Below are positions 28,247 to 35,484 of a DNA stretch of 64,000 bases, piece by piece (within the stretch, counting starts at the first letter, position 1; every line of letters begins with the position of its first letter). Below the pieces are notes generated by a model, which ran no database searches, was not told the DNA's origin, and saw only the letters and a program-made list of their open reading frames with translations. This DNA is from Pseudomonas frederiksbergensis (GTDB lineage: Bacteria; Pseudomonadota; Gammaproteobacteria; Pseudomonadales; Pseudomonadaceae): assembly GCF_000802155.2 (NCBI RefSeq), contig NZ_JQGJ02000001.1, positions 434,001 through 498,000 of the forward strand, in the 5' to 3' direction. Both the position numbers and the translations under genes were made by a program.

Positions 28247-29683
28247 TTAAACCTGGCTGATGAATTTGTGGGTGAGATAGTGTTCGATGCCTTCAATGCC
28301 GCCTTCGGAGCCGTGACCGCTTTCTTTCATGCCGCCGAACGGGAGTTCGGTCGCGACGATGCGGTATTGGTTGATGCCGATCATTCCGGCCTCCAATCCG
28401 TCGGCGACATCAATGGCCGTGCGCGCGCTGGAGGTAAACGCGTAGGCCGAGAGCCCGTAGGGCAGGCGGTTGGCTTCTTGCAGCCCATCGGCCAGTTCAT
28501 CGAACGGCATCAGTACGGCGATGGGGCCAAAAGGCTCTTCGTGCATGACGCGGGCGCTTATCGGTACATCTGCCAGAACCGTGGGTTGGAAGAAGTAGCC
28601 CTCGCCTGACAAGGCTTCGCCACCGACCAATACCCGTGCACCTTTCTCGACGGCATCGGCGACCAGTTCTTCCATTTTTGCCAATTGCCTTGGGTTGGCC
28701 AAAGGTCCGACCTGAGTATTCGGATGCAGGCCGTCACCGATTCTCAGGGCTTGGGTCGCCGCGACAAAGTGATCGACGAAGGCTTGATAGGCGCCACGCT
28801 GGATCAAAAACCGAGTGGATGAAATGCACACCTGCCCGGTGCCGCGAAAGCGGTTCGCGACGCCTTCGATAGCGGCTTTTTCAATGTCGGCATCTTCGAA
28901 GACCAGCACCGGTCCGTGCCCACCGAGTTCAAGGGTGATGGGCTTCACGCCTTCGGCAGCGCGTGCAGACAGCAGGCGCCCGATCGGCACTGAACCGGTG
29001 AAGGTCACTTTGCGAATGATCGGCGAGGCGATCAGATGGCTGGACACTTGATCCGGCACGCCGAAGACCACTTGCAGCACACCCTTGGGCAATCCAGCAT
29101 CGTCGAGTGCACGCGCCAGGGCCAGCGCTGTGGAGGGGCTTTCTTCACCGGGTTTGAGAATGACGCTGCAACCGGCGGCCAGCGCTGCCGAGAGCTTGCG
29201 TGCCGGGGTGATGGCCGGGAAATTCCACGGTGTAAATGCGGCCACTGGGCCGATGGCCTGGCGTTTGACCAGTTGCAACACGCCTGGACGGTTGGCCGGG
29301 ACCACACGGCCATCGATACGCCGGGCGCTTTCGGCAAACCATTCTAAATAATCCGCCGCGCGGGTCACTTCATCCAGGCTTTCATTCAGCGGCTTGCCTT
29401 CCTCCAGGGTCATCTGCGCGGCGATCTGCGGTGCGCGTTCGAGGATCAGGTCGGCGGCACGCTTGAGGATCTTGGCGCGTTTTTCAGGCACGGTCTGGTG
29501 CCATTGCTCGAAGCTCAGGCGAGTCACTTCCAAGGCGTGATCAAGGTCGCCTGCGGTGGCGAGTGGGACGCGCCCGATTTCCCGGCCGGTTGCCGGGTTG
29601 ACGACGGCGGCAGTATCGCGCCCTTCGGCACTGATCCATTCACCACCGATGAAAAGATAAAGCGGGTCGTAGGAGGTTTTCAT
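28247..29683 (-). CDS. NAD-dependent aldehyde (succinate-semialdehyde-type) dehydrogenase
   Basis: A 478-residue dehydrogenase. It has the cofactor segment AAFTPWNFPAITPARKLSAAL, the phosphate loop FTGSVPIGRLL, the general-base Glu in ITLELGGHGPVLVFEDAD, and the catalytic Cys in FRGTGQVCISSTRFL. The FNHKIGINQYRI-type region reads GMIGINQYRIVATELPFGG. It resembles the GabD/SSADH branch. First gene of the operon under the divergent LysR gene at 29905. The physiological aldehyde is unknown. Confidence 0.92.
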   Translation of the reverse strand: MKTSYDPLYLFIGGEWISAEGRDTAAVVNPATGREIGRVPLATAGDLDHALEVTRLSFEQWHQTVPEKRAKILKRAADLILERAPQIAAQMTLEEGKPLNESLDEVTRAADYLEWFAESARRIDGRVVPANRPGVLQLVKRQAIGPVAAFTPWNFPAITPARKLSAALAAGCSVILKPGEESPSTALALARALDDAGLPKGVLQVVFGVPDQVSSHLIASPIIRKVTFTGSVPIGRLLSARAAEGVKPITLELGGHGPVLVFEDADIEKAAIEGVANRFRGTGQVCISSTRFLIQRGAYQAFVDHFVAATQALRIGDGLHPNTQVGPLANPRQLAKMEELVADAVEKGARVLVGGEALSGEGYFFQPTVLADVPISARVMHEEPFGPIAVLMPFDELADGLQEANRLPYGLSAYAFTSSARTAIDVADGLEAGMIGINQYRIVATELPFGGMKESGHGSEGGIEGIEHYLTHKFISQV

Positions 29684-29904
29684 GATGTGCCCTTCAGTTG
29701 GTTATCAGAGATTCGTATGAAACCCGGCGCCTGTTCAGGCGGCCTGTGCAACCAAGTCTATGGAAGGAGGGCCCATTGATTTAGACGGGCCAGAGGGAAT
29801 CATTGTTGTCGCCAGAGGTAATATCGAGTGGCGAGCCGAACGTGTAGGATCCGGTAAAAATGCGCGTTATCACGGGTGAGCGTCAGATCTACAGGAAGGT
29901 CGCG

Positions 29905-30831
29905 ATGGATAAGCTTTCGAACATGTCGGTGTACATAAAGGTTGTCGAAATGGGCAGTTTCACGGCCGTGGCCAATCATCTGAATTCCACGGTCGGTAAC
30001 GTCTCGCGTGCTGTCTCTGCGCTGGAAAACGTGCTCGATGCGCGCCTGTTGCAACGCTCGACCCGACGCCTGTCGGTCACCGATGCGGGGCGACGGTTCT
30101 ATGAGCGCTGCACGAAAATTCTGGCTGATCTGGAGAGTGCCGAAGCCGAAGCCAGCAATGCCGCGCTGGAACCTCGGGGAACACTGAGGGTGCATTGCGT
30201 TCCCGGACTAGCCCGGCATCTGGTCACCGGGGCCGTGCTGGAATACCGCCAGCAATTCCCGGAAGTGACCGTGGATTTATTGCTCTCGCAACGCATGCCT
30301 AACCTTTTGGAAGACCAACTGGATGTCTCGATTCTGATCGCCCGCGCGCTCCCCGATTCGGCGTATGTCAGCCAAAAGATCGGTGTCAGCCATTGTGTGC
30401 TGGTGGCGTCGCCAGACTACCTGGCCCGGCATGCGGCCCCGGAGACGCCTGAAGATCTGCGCGATCACCAGTGTCTTTTGTTGGGTACCGTGGACTATGT
30501 GCGGGATGAGTGGCAGCTAAAGAGCAAAGCGGGGGACGCGACATTTGTCCCGACAGGTCCAAGTTTCAGCGTCAACGATATGGATGCGATGGCGCTTGCC
30601 ATTCGAGAGGGCGCGGGGATTGGCTTGCTGGCCGGGTTCACGGCCATCGACGATTTGCGTTCCGGCAAGCTAGTGCAGGTTTTGCCTGACTACCATACCT
30701 ATGAGCGCAACGTGTACGCCGTCTATACCTCTCGGCAGTTTGTCGATGCAAAAATTACCCGGTTTATTGAAACGCTGAAAGATCGGGTTGGCAGTCAGCT
30801 GGCAGCCACGGCCCAAGCACTAATCGATTGA
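29905..30831 (+). CDS. LysR family transcriptional regulator
   Basis: A 308-residue regulator with a winged helix MSVYIKVVEMGSFTAVANHL through RAVSALENVLDARLLQRSTR and a co-inducer domain from about residue 92 (GTLRVHCVPGLARHLVTG). It is divergent from the aldehyde dehydrogenase operon and probably its activator. The ATG at 29905 has GGAAGG upstream; the in-frame ATG at 29860 would add an unrelated leader. A bidirectional-type hairpin follows the gene. Confidence 0.92.
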   Translation: MDKLSNMSVYIKVVEMGSFTAVANHLNSTVGNVSRAVSALENVLDARLLQRSTRRLSVTDAGRRFYERCTKILADLESAEAEASNAALEPRGTLRVHCVPGLARHLVTGAVLEYRQQFPEVTVDLLLSQRMPNLLEDQLDVSILIARALPDSAYVSQKIGVSHCVLVASPDYLARHAAPETPEDLRDHQCLLLGTVDYVRDEWQLKSKAGDATFVPTGPSFSVNDMDAMALAIREGAGIGLLAGFTAIDDLRSGKLVQVLPDYHTYERNVYAVYTSRQFVDAKITRFIETLKDRVGSQLAATAQALID

Positions 30832-30842
30832 AACAATGCGTG

Positions 30843-30888
30843 GCAAAAAAGTATTTGCGCCTCGATGAGACCACTCTCCGAGGCGCAA
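30843..30888 (-). terminator. Terminator hairpin between convergent lysR and DUF2790 genes
   Basis: TTGCGCCTCG (30855-30864) and CGAGGCGCAA (30879-30888) form a 10-bp stem. On the minus strand the stem is followed by ATACTTTTTT, so it ends the DUF2790 transcript; it may also act on the lysR side. Confidence 0.75.
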
Positions 30889-30907
30889 TGATGGGCGAAC
30901 ATCTGAC

Positions 30908-31159
30908 TTAGCCCTGGCTGCAACGGCCCATGACGTCATAGGCCAGTACGTGCTGTTTTCCTTGTGAATCCTGGTAGGTCATGTACGTCGGCACTACAGC
31001 GCAAACATCTGGCACCGGGTCTTCAGAGATGACCTTGGCGACATCAAGGTGGGTGCCATAACCGTATTGCTCTACAGGTTGAGTATTTGCAGCGCCGTCC
31101 TGTGCCGCTACCACAGAGCTGAAGCCCAAGAGTGCGACGATGATCATTGCCGTTTTCAT
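30908..31159 (-). CDS. DUF2790 small secreted protein
   Basis: An 83-residue exported protein: a signal peptide MKTAMIIVALLGFSSVVAAQ, then a short domain with two conserved Cys (VCAVVPTYMTYQDSQGKQH and DVMGRC) that probably form a disulphide. DUF2790 proteins are common in Pseudomonas, and several are known to be metal- or copper-responsive, but their function is not settled. The start at 31159 has AGGAAA upstream. Confidence 0.9.
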   Translation of the reverse strand: MKTAMIIVALLGFSSVVAAQDGAANTQPVEQYGYGTHLDVAKVISEDPVPDVCAVVPTYMTYQDSQGKQHVLAYDVMGRCSQG

Positions 31160-31689
31160 AATGAGATTTCCTAAAGAAAGTGTGATGTTGCTGGCAGGAC
31201 GTACTTTAGGTTCGAGGGTTTTCTGGAAACAGGAGCGAATCAGGGAAAGACTTTTCCAAATTTCGAACACAATGTGAGGATGTCTGACTTAAAGGCTATT
31301 CGTCTGTGACCGTCCGCTATTGGCCGACAGCAGCCCGTCACGCTGCCGTTTAGCTCGACGGAGATGTGCATTGACGTAAGATCGCCGCCCCCAAAAAAAC
31401 AGGGAGGAAATCGGGGCCAGACCACGATTTTGGCTCACAGTCGGACTGTCTCATAATCGTGATTTGTCCCCGTTCCCCAATTAATGTCAATGGGTGGCGC
31501 TGCTGTCGACCTAGGGACTTCAGACGCTTGAGCGGATGCTAAAAGCCTTGTACCTGCTGCCTGTGCATCTTCGAGGGCGGCCGTCGCGAGCCGAGCCGCC
31601 GGGGAGTCTCGGCCCTTCGGGCATTCATCCTTCACACCTACGGGCTTCGGCCTGCGCGCACCGCTTGCGAGGGAACGCACCACTCCTCA
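31160..31689. other. Intergenic block with repeat elements and a doubtful ORF
   Basis: 530 nt. It contains a GACCGTCCGCTATTGGCCGA fragment near 31306, a REP/BIME-like palindromic unit at 31408-31480, and then G+C-rich hairpin-forming sequence. An 82-codon minus-strand frame (31435-31683) runs through that repeat; its low-complexity product and missing ribosome site argue against a gene. Confidence 0.5.
31408..31480. repeat. BIME-like palindromic unit, copy 1
   Basis: GGGGCCAGACCACGATTTT faces ATAATCGTGATTTGTCCCCG across about 20 nt. The unit is repeated in direct orientation at 32457-32538; the two share an exact 20-mer beginning CGGACTGTCTCATAATCG. The ends resemble repeats seen beside REP-associated tyrosine transposases. 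Confidence 0.65.
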
Positions 31690-32310
31690 TTAATCTGTAA
31701 CCTGCGGGCAAGGGTTGAAAACCTCGGTTACGTCGAGTGTTGTATGCCACGGGATGGCAGTGCCTGACACCATTCCGCCTACGGTTTGCTGTCGACCCGA
31801 CTTGCGCACATATCCACCATCCGTTCCAGTGAAGACGTGCTGCCCTGGCTTCGTCAGATAATCAAAGAAACTGACCTTCACAGGCACATTCATTTGTCCA
31901 CCTGGCGTGATGACGGCGAGCATGATCGCTCGGTCTTTGGTAAATACAACGAACGGTTCGACTCCAGTGCGACCACCAACTGTCTTCACGCACTGCACTT
32001 GTTCTGGGAGGATGCGTGCGGTTTCAGTGTAGGTGTGGTTGTTGTAGAGGCTGAGGATCAGGCCTTTGCTGGTCAACACTCCCAGGCCTTGAGTGGCCCT
32101 GCAGCTGCCTTCGCTTCCATATGGGAACAAGCACCAGTTCGTTTCCGACACGGCTTGAATATCCGATGGTGCAATTTTCAGATCGCGCTGGATTTGGGCT
32201 TTTGATTCCGGAGTGTCGTAAGGGATCATCACGCATCCTCCGACTGTCACTGCTGCGATGAGGCCGATGGCCGCAGCTACGTTTTGGATTGATGATTTGA
32301 AGGTGGTCAT
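31690..32310 (-). CDS. Unrecognised lipoprotein, 206 aa
   Basis: The signal peptide has lipobox VTVGGC (Cys at about residue 26). The mature part starts VMIPYDTPESK and holds Cys residues at about 60, 69, 106 and near the C-terminus (FNPCPQVTD), which could form disulphides. The pattern LILSLYNNHTYTETARILPE and FFDYLTKPGQHVFTGTDGG suggests a mainly beta domain. A strong AAGGAGAG ribosome site supports the start. It lies between the two BIME-like repeats and is less G+C rich than core genes. No family was recognised. Confidence 0.7.
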   Translation of the reverse strand: MTTFKSSIQNVAAAIGLIAAVTVGGCVMIPYDTPESKAQIQRDLKIAPSDIQAVSETNWCLFPYGSEGSCRATQGLGVLTSKGLILSLYNNHTYTETARILPEQVQCVKTVGGRTGVEPFVVFTKDRAIMLAVITPGGQMNVPVKVSFFDYLTKPGQHVFTGTDGGYVRKSGRQQTVGGMVSGTAIPWHTTLDVTEVFNPCPQVTD

Positions 32311-32456
32311 TATTCGCTCTCCTTGCTGTATGGCCACCACTGGAAGGCTGTGGTGATTTTGGTAGCGAACCTTACGGCATGGGCGGCAAACAGTCATCCT
32401 CGTGCTGATAGCTGGATGGGTAGATGACTTGACTGGACGCTTGTTAAAGTTCTGCG

Positions 32457-32538
32457 GAAACCGGAGACAGACCTACGATTTGGGCTCACCTGTCATCGGA
32501 CTGTCTCATAATCGTGGGCTCTCCCCGTTTCCCCTATT
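32457..32538. repeat. BIME-like palindromic unit, copy 2
   Basis: A second direct copy of the 31408 unit, beginning GAAACCGGAGACAGACC and containing the same 20-mer at 32497-32516. It ends at the 3' end of the next lipoprotein gene. Confidence 0.65.
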
Positions 32539-33052
32539 TAACGAACTTCAGGCATGCGAACCCAGTCTTGATTTGCAGCTTCTGAATGGGTTCGACGCTC
32601 TCTTGGTCGCCAACTTTCTTGAGCACGCCTACGCCGCAGAAATACTCGTCGCGGTCAAAGATCGGAAGAATACCTGCCTTGGGCTTGATCGAGAAATCTT
32701 CGATTAAGGTATAGGTGGCGCCCTTCTGTGGCGTGAAGGAGAACGGTATCTGACAAGCGCTGTTTCCTGCGACCTTCCAATAGGTGAGGATCAGCTCCTT
32801 ATTCACGGCGACACGCGATTCGATGTAACCACCGTTAGAGGGCAGGACGGTGTAACCCGCATAGCATCCATTGTCACTGAACGTCATGGCATCCAGTCTC
32901 GCACCACTTCCAGCCTTGAGGCGAACCGTCGCAAAGGGTTCATCCGGACCGGGAACGACATACTGCTTGCCCTGCAAAAAAGAAGTGCAACCGCTCATTA
33001 GCAACGCGCCGGCCAGCAAAATACAACGGCCGGATTTTTGATAGAGGTACAT
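32534..33052 (-). CDS. Unrecognised lipoprotein, 172 aa
   Basis: MYLYQKSGRCILLAGALLMSGC carries a standard lipobox LMSGC. The mature part looks all-beta (FATVRLKAGSGARLDAMTF, CYAGYTVLPSNGGYIESR) and contains several Cys (C-x in DNGCYAG, NSACQIP, EYFCGVG, GFACLKF), which suggests two disulphides in the periplasm. The final segment overlaps the BIME-like repeat by a few nucleotides. No family was recognised; the neighbouring lipoprotein is not clearly related. Confidence 0.75.
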   Translation of the reverse strand: MYLYQKSGRCILLAGALLMSGCTSFLQGKQYVVPGPDEPFATVRLKAGSGARLDAMTFSDNGCYAGYTVLPSNGGYIESRVAVNKELILTYWKVAGNSACQIPFSFTPQKGATYTLIEDFSIKPKAGILPIFDRDEYFCGVGVLKKVGDQESVEPIQKLQIKTGFACLKFVK

Positions 33053-33382
33053 CCATCTCTCCCTGATTCCATTGGGTAACCCATTCCGGGGCTTGGGACT
33101 GCCGGATTGCGGGCTGGATAATACTGTACGAGGTCACGTGCCAACCAGTATTCAGGCACAGGCATGGAGAACGAGGCTCTTCCCCGCGAAGACGATGAGT
33201 GGTCGCGTAACTGAATGAAATGCCGTTTGATTTCCGCTCATCCGATCACGACAAGGATTTTCGAACCAAGCGTTGGCGTACCGGCTCGGAGCTACATAAC
33301 ACCGCCGCAGCCCACCGAGGATGACTCGGTCTCGCGGCTTTCACGGCGGGGTGAAAGTCCAAATCTGCCTGGAGTTTTCGCG
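33053..33382. other. Intergenic region with paired hairpins upstream of the SRAP gene
   Basis: 330 nt between divergent genes. CCGAG/CTCGG (33315-33329) and CTTTCAC/GTGAAAG (33338-33357) form two adjacent stems directly before the SRAP ribosome site (GGAG at 33371). Either a structured 5' leader or chance; no known riboswitch was matched. Confidence 0.35.
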
Positions 33383-34069
33383 ATGTGTGAATGTTTCGTT
33401 CAGCCTGTCTCTGCCAAGGATTCCCTGGCGTTCTTTGCCCAGCGGGATGCCTTCGGCGCCCACAACAACCCAGGCCTGTCGGCCGACAGTCTTCACGCCG
33501 CGGCAGCTCCTGCGCTCCATGATCGACAAAGCGTGATCAAGCCGAACATGCAGGTCAGTGCCATCCGCAACCGTGGCGGGCATCTGGAGAGCATCAAGGT
33601 TCGCTGGGGGTGGTCGCCCGTCTGGTCGATGGGCACCATGCCGCCGCTGACGCACCTGCCCTTGCACCTGGTAATGCGCTCCAAGGTATTTGACCGGATC
33701 AAGCGCGACGGCCGCGTCCTGGTGGCAGTGGACGGCTGGTATGAAGAAGCCGCGGACACCAGCGCGCCCGCCCAGGCCAAGCGCCTGAGCTATACGACTT
33801 CGCGGCAGTCGTCGCCCATCTTCCTCGCCGCCCTGGCCCAGGCCAGCGAAACGCCCAACGGTTGTGACGGACTGGCCTTGGTGACGTATGGCGACATTGC
33901 CAATCAACAGCAGCGGCTGCTGGCCTTCACCGGGGAAAATGCCCTCGAATGGTTGCGCCCTGATCTGGATTGGGAGCAAGCGCGACACATGGCCGCCCAC
34001 GTGGCTGTCGACGAACCGCAACTGGAACATGTGCTGACCGCCAGGCGCATGGTTCAGGGCCGACGGTGA
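33383..34069 (+). CDS. Divergent SRAP (YedK/HMCES-like) family protein
   Basis: A 228-residue protein of the SOS-response-associated peptidase fold, which in YedK crosslinks to abasic sites in single-stranded DNA through Cys2. Cys2 is kept (MCECF) and the Glu in VDGWYEE is present. The Asn in the usual NARSET segment is replaced (HLVMRSKVF), and the HDRMP histidine motif is absent (ANQQQRLLAFTGENALEWL). It may bind DNA without full chemistry. The ATG at 33383 is set by Cys2 and a GGAG site. An intrinsic terminator follows. Confidence 0.85.
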   Translation: MCECFVQPVSAKDSLAFFAQRDAFGAHNNPGLSADSLHAAAAPALHDRQSVIKPNMQVSAIRNRGGHLESIKVRWGWSPVWSMGTMPPLTHLPLHLVMRSKVFDRIKRDGRVLVAVDGWYEEAADTSAPAQAKRLSYTTSRQSSPIFLAALAQASETPNGCDGLALVTYGDIANQQQRLLAFTGENALEWLRPDLDWEQARHMAAHVAVDEPQLEHVLTARRMVQGRR

Positions 34070-34125
34070 CCGCGGCCCACGCCAGAGGAAATCGCTGACA
34101 GCTCGAAGATCGGCGCTAAACTGGC

Positions 34126-34158
34126 AGGCCAGTCGCTTTGAAGTGGCTGGCCTTTTTT
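34126..34158 (+). terminator. Intrinsic terminator
   Basis: AGGCCAG (34126-34132) and CTGGCCT (34147-34153) with wobble extension into the loop, followed by six T. It ends the SRAP transcript just before the RidA gene. Confidence 0.85.
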
Positions 34159-34180
34159 CTTTGACGAGCTAGAGACTTCC

Positions 34181-34561
34181 ATGGCGAACCAAGACATCAC
34201 GTTCACTCCCGACCCGGACACGGACTCCATCTCTTCCGACGTCGCCGGCTTCGGCGGCCTGCTGGTTTCCACGCAAATCCCCACCCGCGCCGACGGCAGC
34301 CTGGAACTGGGCGACATCACGCTGCAGAGCGAGTGCACGTTGCAGGCGCTCAAGACCGCACTGGAACGTGCCGGCAGCTCCATGGACCGCGTGTTGCACC
34401 TGACCATCTACCTCACCGACATGGCCGATCGCGCGGCGTTCAACGAGGTGTACAAGCGCTTCTTCGCCAAGCCTTGGCCTGTACGCGCGGCTGTCGGCGT
34501 GGCGGCCCTGGCGGTCGAAGGGATGCGGGTGGAAGTGACGGCGATGGCGGCGAAGGGCTGA
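34181..34561 (+). CDS. RidA/YjgF family protein
   Basis: A 126-residue member of the Rid family, trimeric enamine/imine deaminases or related ligand-binding proteins. It has the family core GGLLVSTQIPTRADG, QALKTALERAGSSMDRVLHLTIYL, and the ACR-VAALA ending (VRAAVGVAALAVEGMRVEV), where the Arg of RAAVGV is the carboxylate-binding residue of active RidA. It is a single gene; a REP unit follows. Confidence 0.92.
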   Translation: MANQDITFTPDPDTDSISSDVAGFGGLLVSTQIPTRADGSLELGDITLQSECTLQALKTALERAGSSMDRVLHLTIYLTDMADRAAFNEVYKRFFAKPWPVRAAVGVAALAVEGMRVEVTAMAAKG

Positions 34562-34591
34562 GCCGCACGCCTCAGACATGCGAGTTGCTTT

Positions 34592-34621
34592 TGTGGTGAG
34601 GGAGCTTGCTCCCTCGCCACG
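34592..34621. repeat. REP hairpin
   Basis: TGTGGTGAGGGAGC and GCTCCCTCGCCAC form a near-perfect stem with a 2-nt loop, 30 nt after the RidA gene. Confidence 0.8.
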
Positions 34622-34758
34622 GGTTTTGGGATAACCCAGATTGCAGCTCCAGCAGCGGGCCTTGTTTATTCGGTTGTAGGATCCCTCGGGTTCGGGCTAC
34701 ATCGTCTTGCGTCGTTGCCTACAACTACGCCAGAATCCGCCGGCTTGTGCGCCTTGGG

Positions 34759-34999
34759 GCCGGGCTTTACTGTTGCTCGGTCGCTGAAAATCAGCGATCG
34801 GGTTTGGTAGCCCGGCTTTCTGGTGCAAGTGCAGCCTCATACAGGGGACTTCTACACCCTCTGTCTTATGGTGGTCATGCGCAGGGCGTCCTCGGACGCG
34901 CCGGGTTGCCAGGTAACCGGTCTACCAACCTTCGTATGGCCACCACCCTTCGTTTGGTAGCGAGGATGATGGCTCCAATTCTTATCTGGAGTTTCATCT
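34759..34999 (+). ncRNA. Structured 5' leader of DUF6124 gene (candidate RNA element)
   Basis: GCCGGGCT (34759-34766) pairs with AGCCCGGC (34809-34816), enclosing a 10-bp inner hairpin at 34778-34800 (CGGTCGCTGA, loop AAA). Further on, CTACCAA (34922-34928) can pair with TTGGTAG at 34954-34960 or with the same sequence at 34804-34810, which would break the outer stem. These pairings are read from sequence; a regulatory role is inferred. I recall similar leaders before other pseudomonad DUF6124 genes. Confidence 0.55.
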
Positions 35000-35335
35000 A
35001 TGTTCAAAGTAACCCCGAATCCACCCGACACCGATCCAGCCGACCCGAAAGAATTCGACAAAGCCGCCGATCGCGCCCTCGATTACTACCTCAAGCCCAA
35101 ATCCTGCAAACCGACACCTGACCCAAGCCAACTCTTCACGGTGATCAACGGTGTCGACACCGAAGCCCTGCTTGCCAACCTCAGCGAAACCCTCGCCTCG
35201 GCCAACGCGATGATCAACGACCTGGCGTTCGACCTGGACGGCTCGCGACGACACGTTGCCCTGGGCATCCTGCAGTTGATCGAAATGGGCGCCATGCTGG
35301 CGAACCGCGCGCTGGACAACGTCGAAGCGCGCTAG
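35000..35335 (+). CDS. DUF6124 family protein
   Basis: A 111-residue Pseudomonas-specific protein starting MFKVTPNPPDTDPAD. The Pro/Asp-rich N-terminal tail leads into helices ADRALDYYLKP, DTEALLANLSETLASANAMINDLAF and RHVALGILQLIEMGAMLANRALD. No function is known. A TGGAG ribosome site sits at the end of a long folded leader. The start and the leader-gene arrangement are conserved in my experience of this genus. Confidence 0.85.
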   Translation: MFKVTPNPPDTDPADPKEFDKAADRALDYYLKPKSCKPTPDPSQLFTVINGVDTEALLANLSETLASANAMINDLAFDLDGSRRHVALGILQLIEMGAMLANRALDNVEAR

Positions 35336-35352
35336 CCGCCGTTGCACAACTC

Positions 35353-35390
35353 CCCCTGTGGCGAGAGAGCTTGCTCCCTCGCCACAGGGG
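35353..35390. repeat. REP hairpin
   Basis: CCCCTGTGGCGAG and CTCGCCACAGGGG around GAGCTTGCTC; almost perfect palindrome between the DUF6124 and lactate permease genes. Confidence 0.85.
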
Positions 35391-35484
35391 TTTGGCTGGC
35401 AATCGCCTGGCAAATCCCCGCCTATACTTCTCTGCCAATCCCCCCGGGGCCTGCACTTCCAACAATAAAAAGCAGAGGTGGAAC

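Noticed and set aside
31435..31683. 82-codon minus-strand frame
   Set aside because: It runs through a palindromic repeat, lacks a ribosome site and has a low-complexity product.
33336..33371. GGGGTGAAAGTCC resembling parts of FMN or cobalamin riboswitches
   Set aside because: The rest of either consensus is missing and the downstream gene is unrelated to flavin or B12 metabolism.
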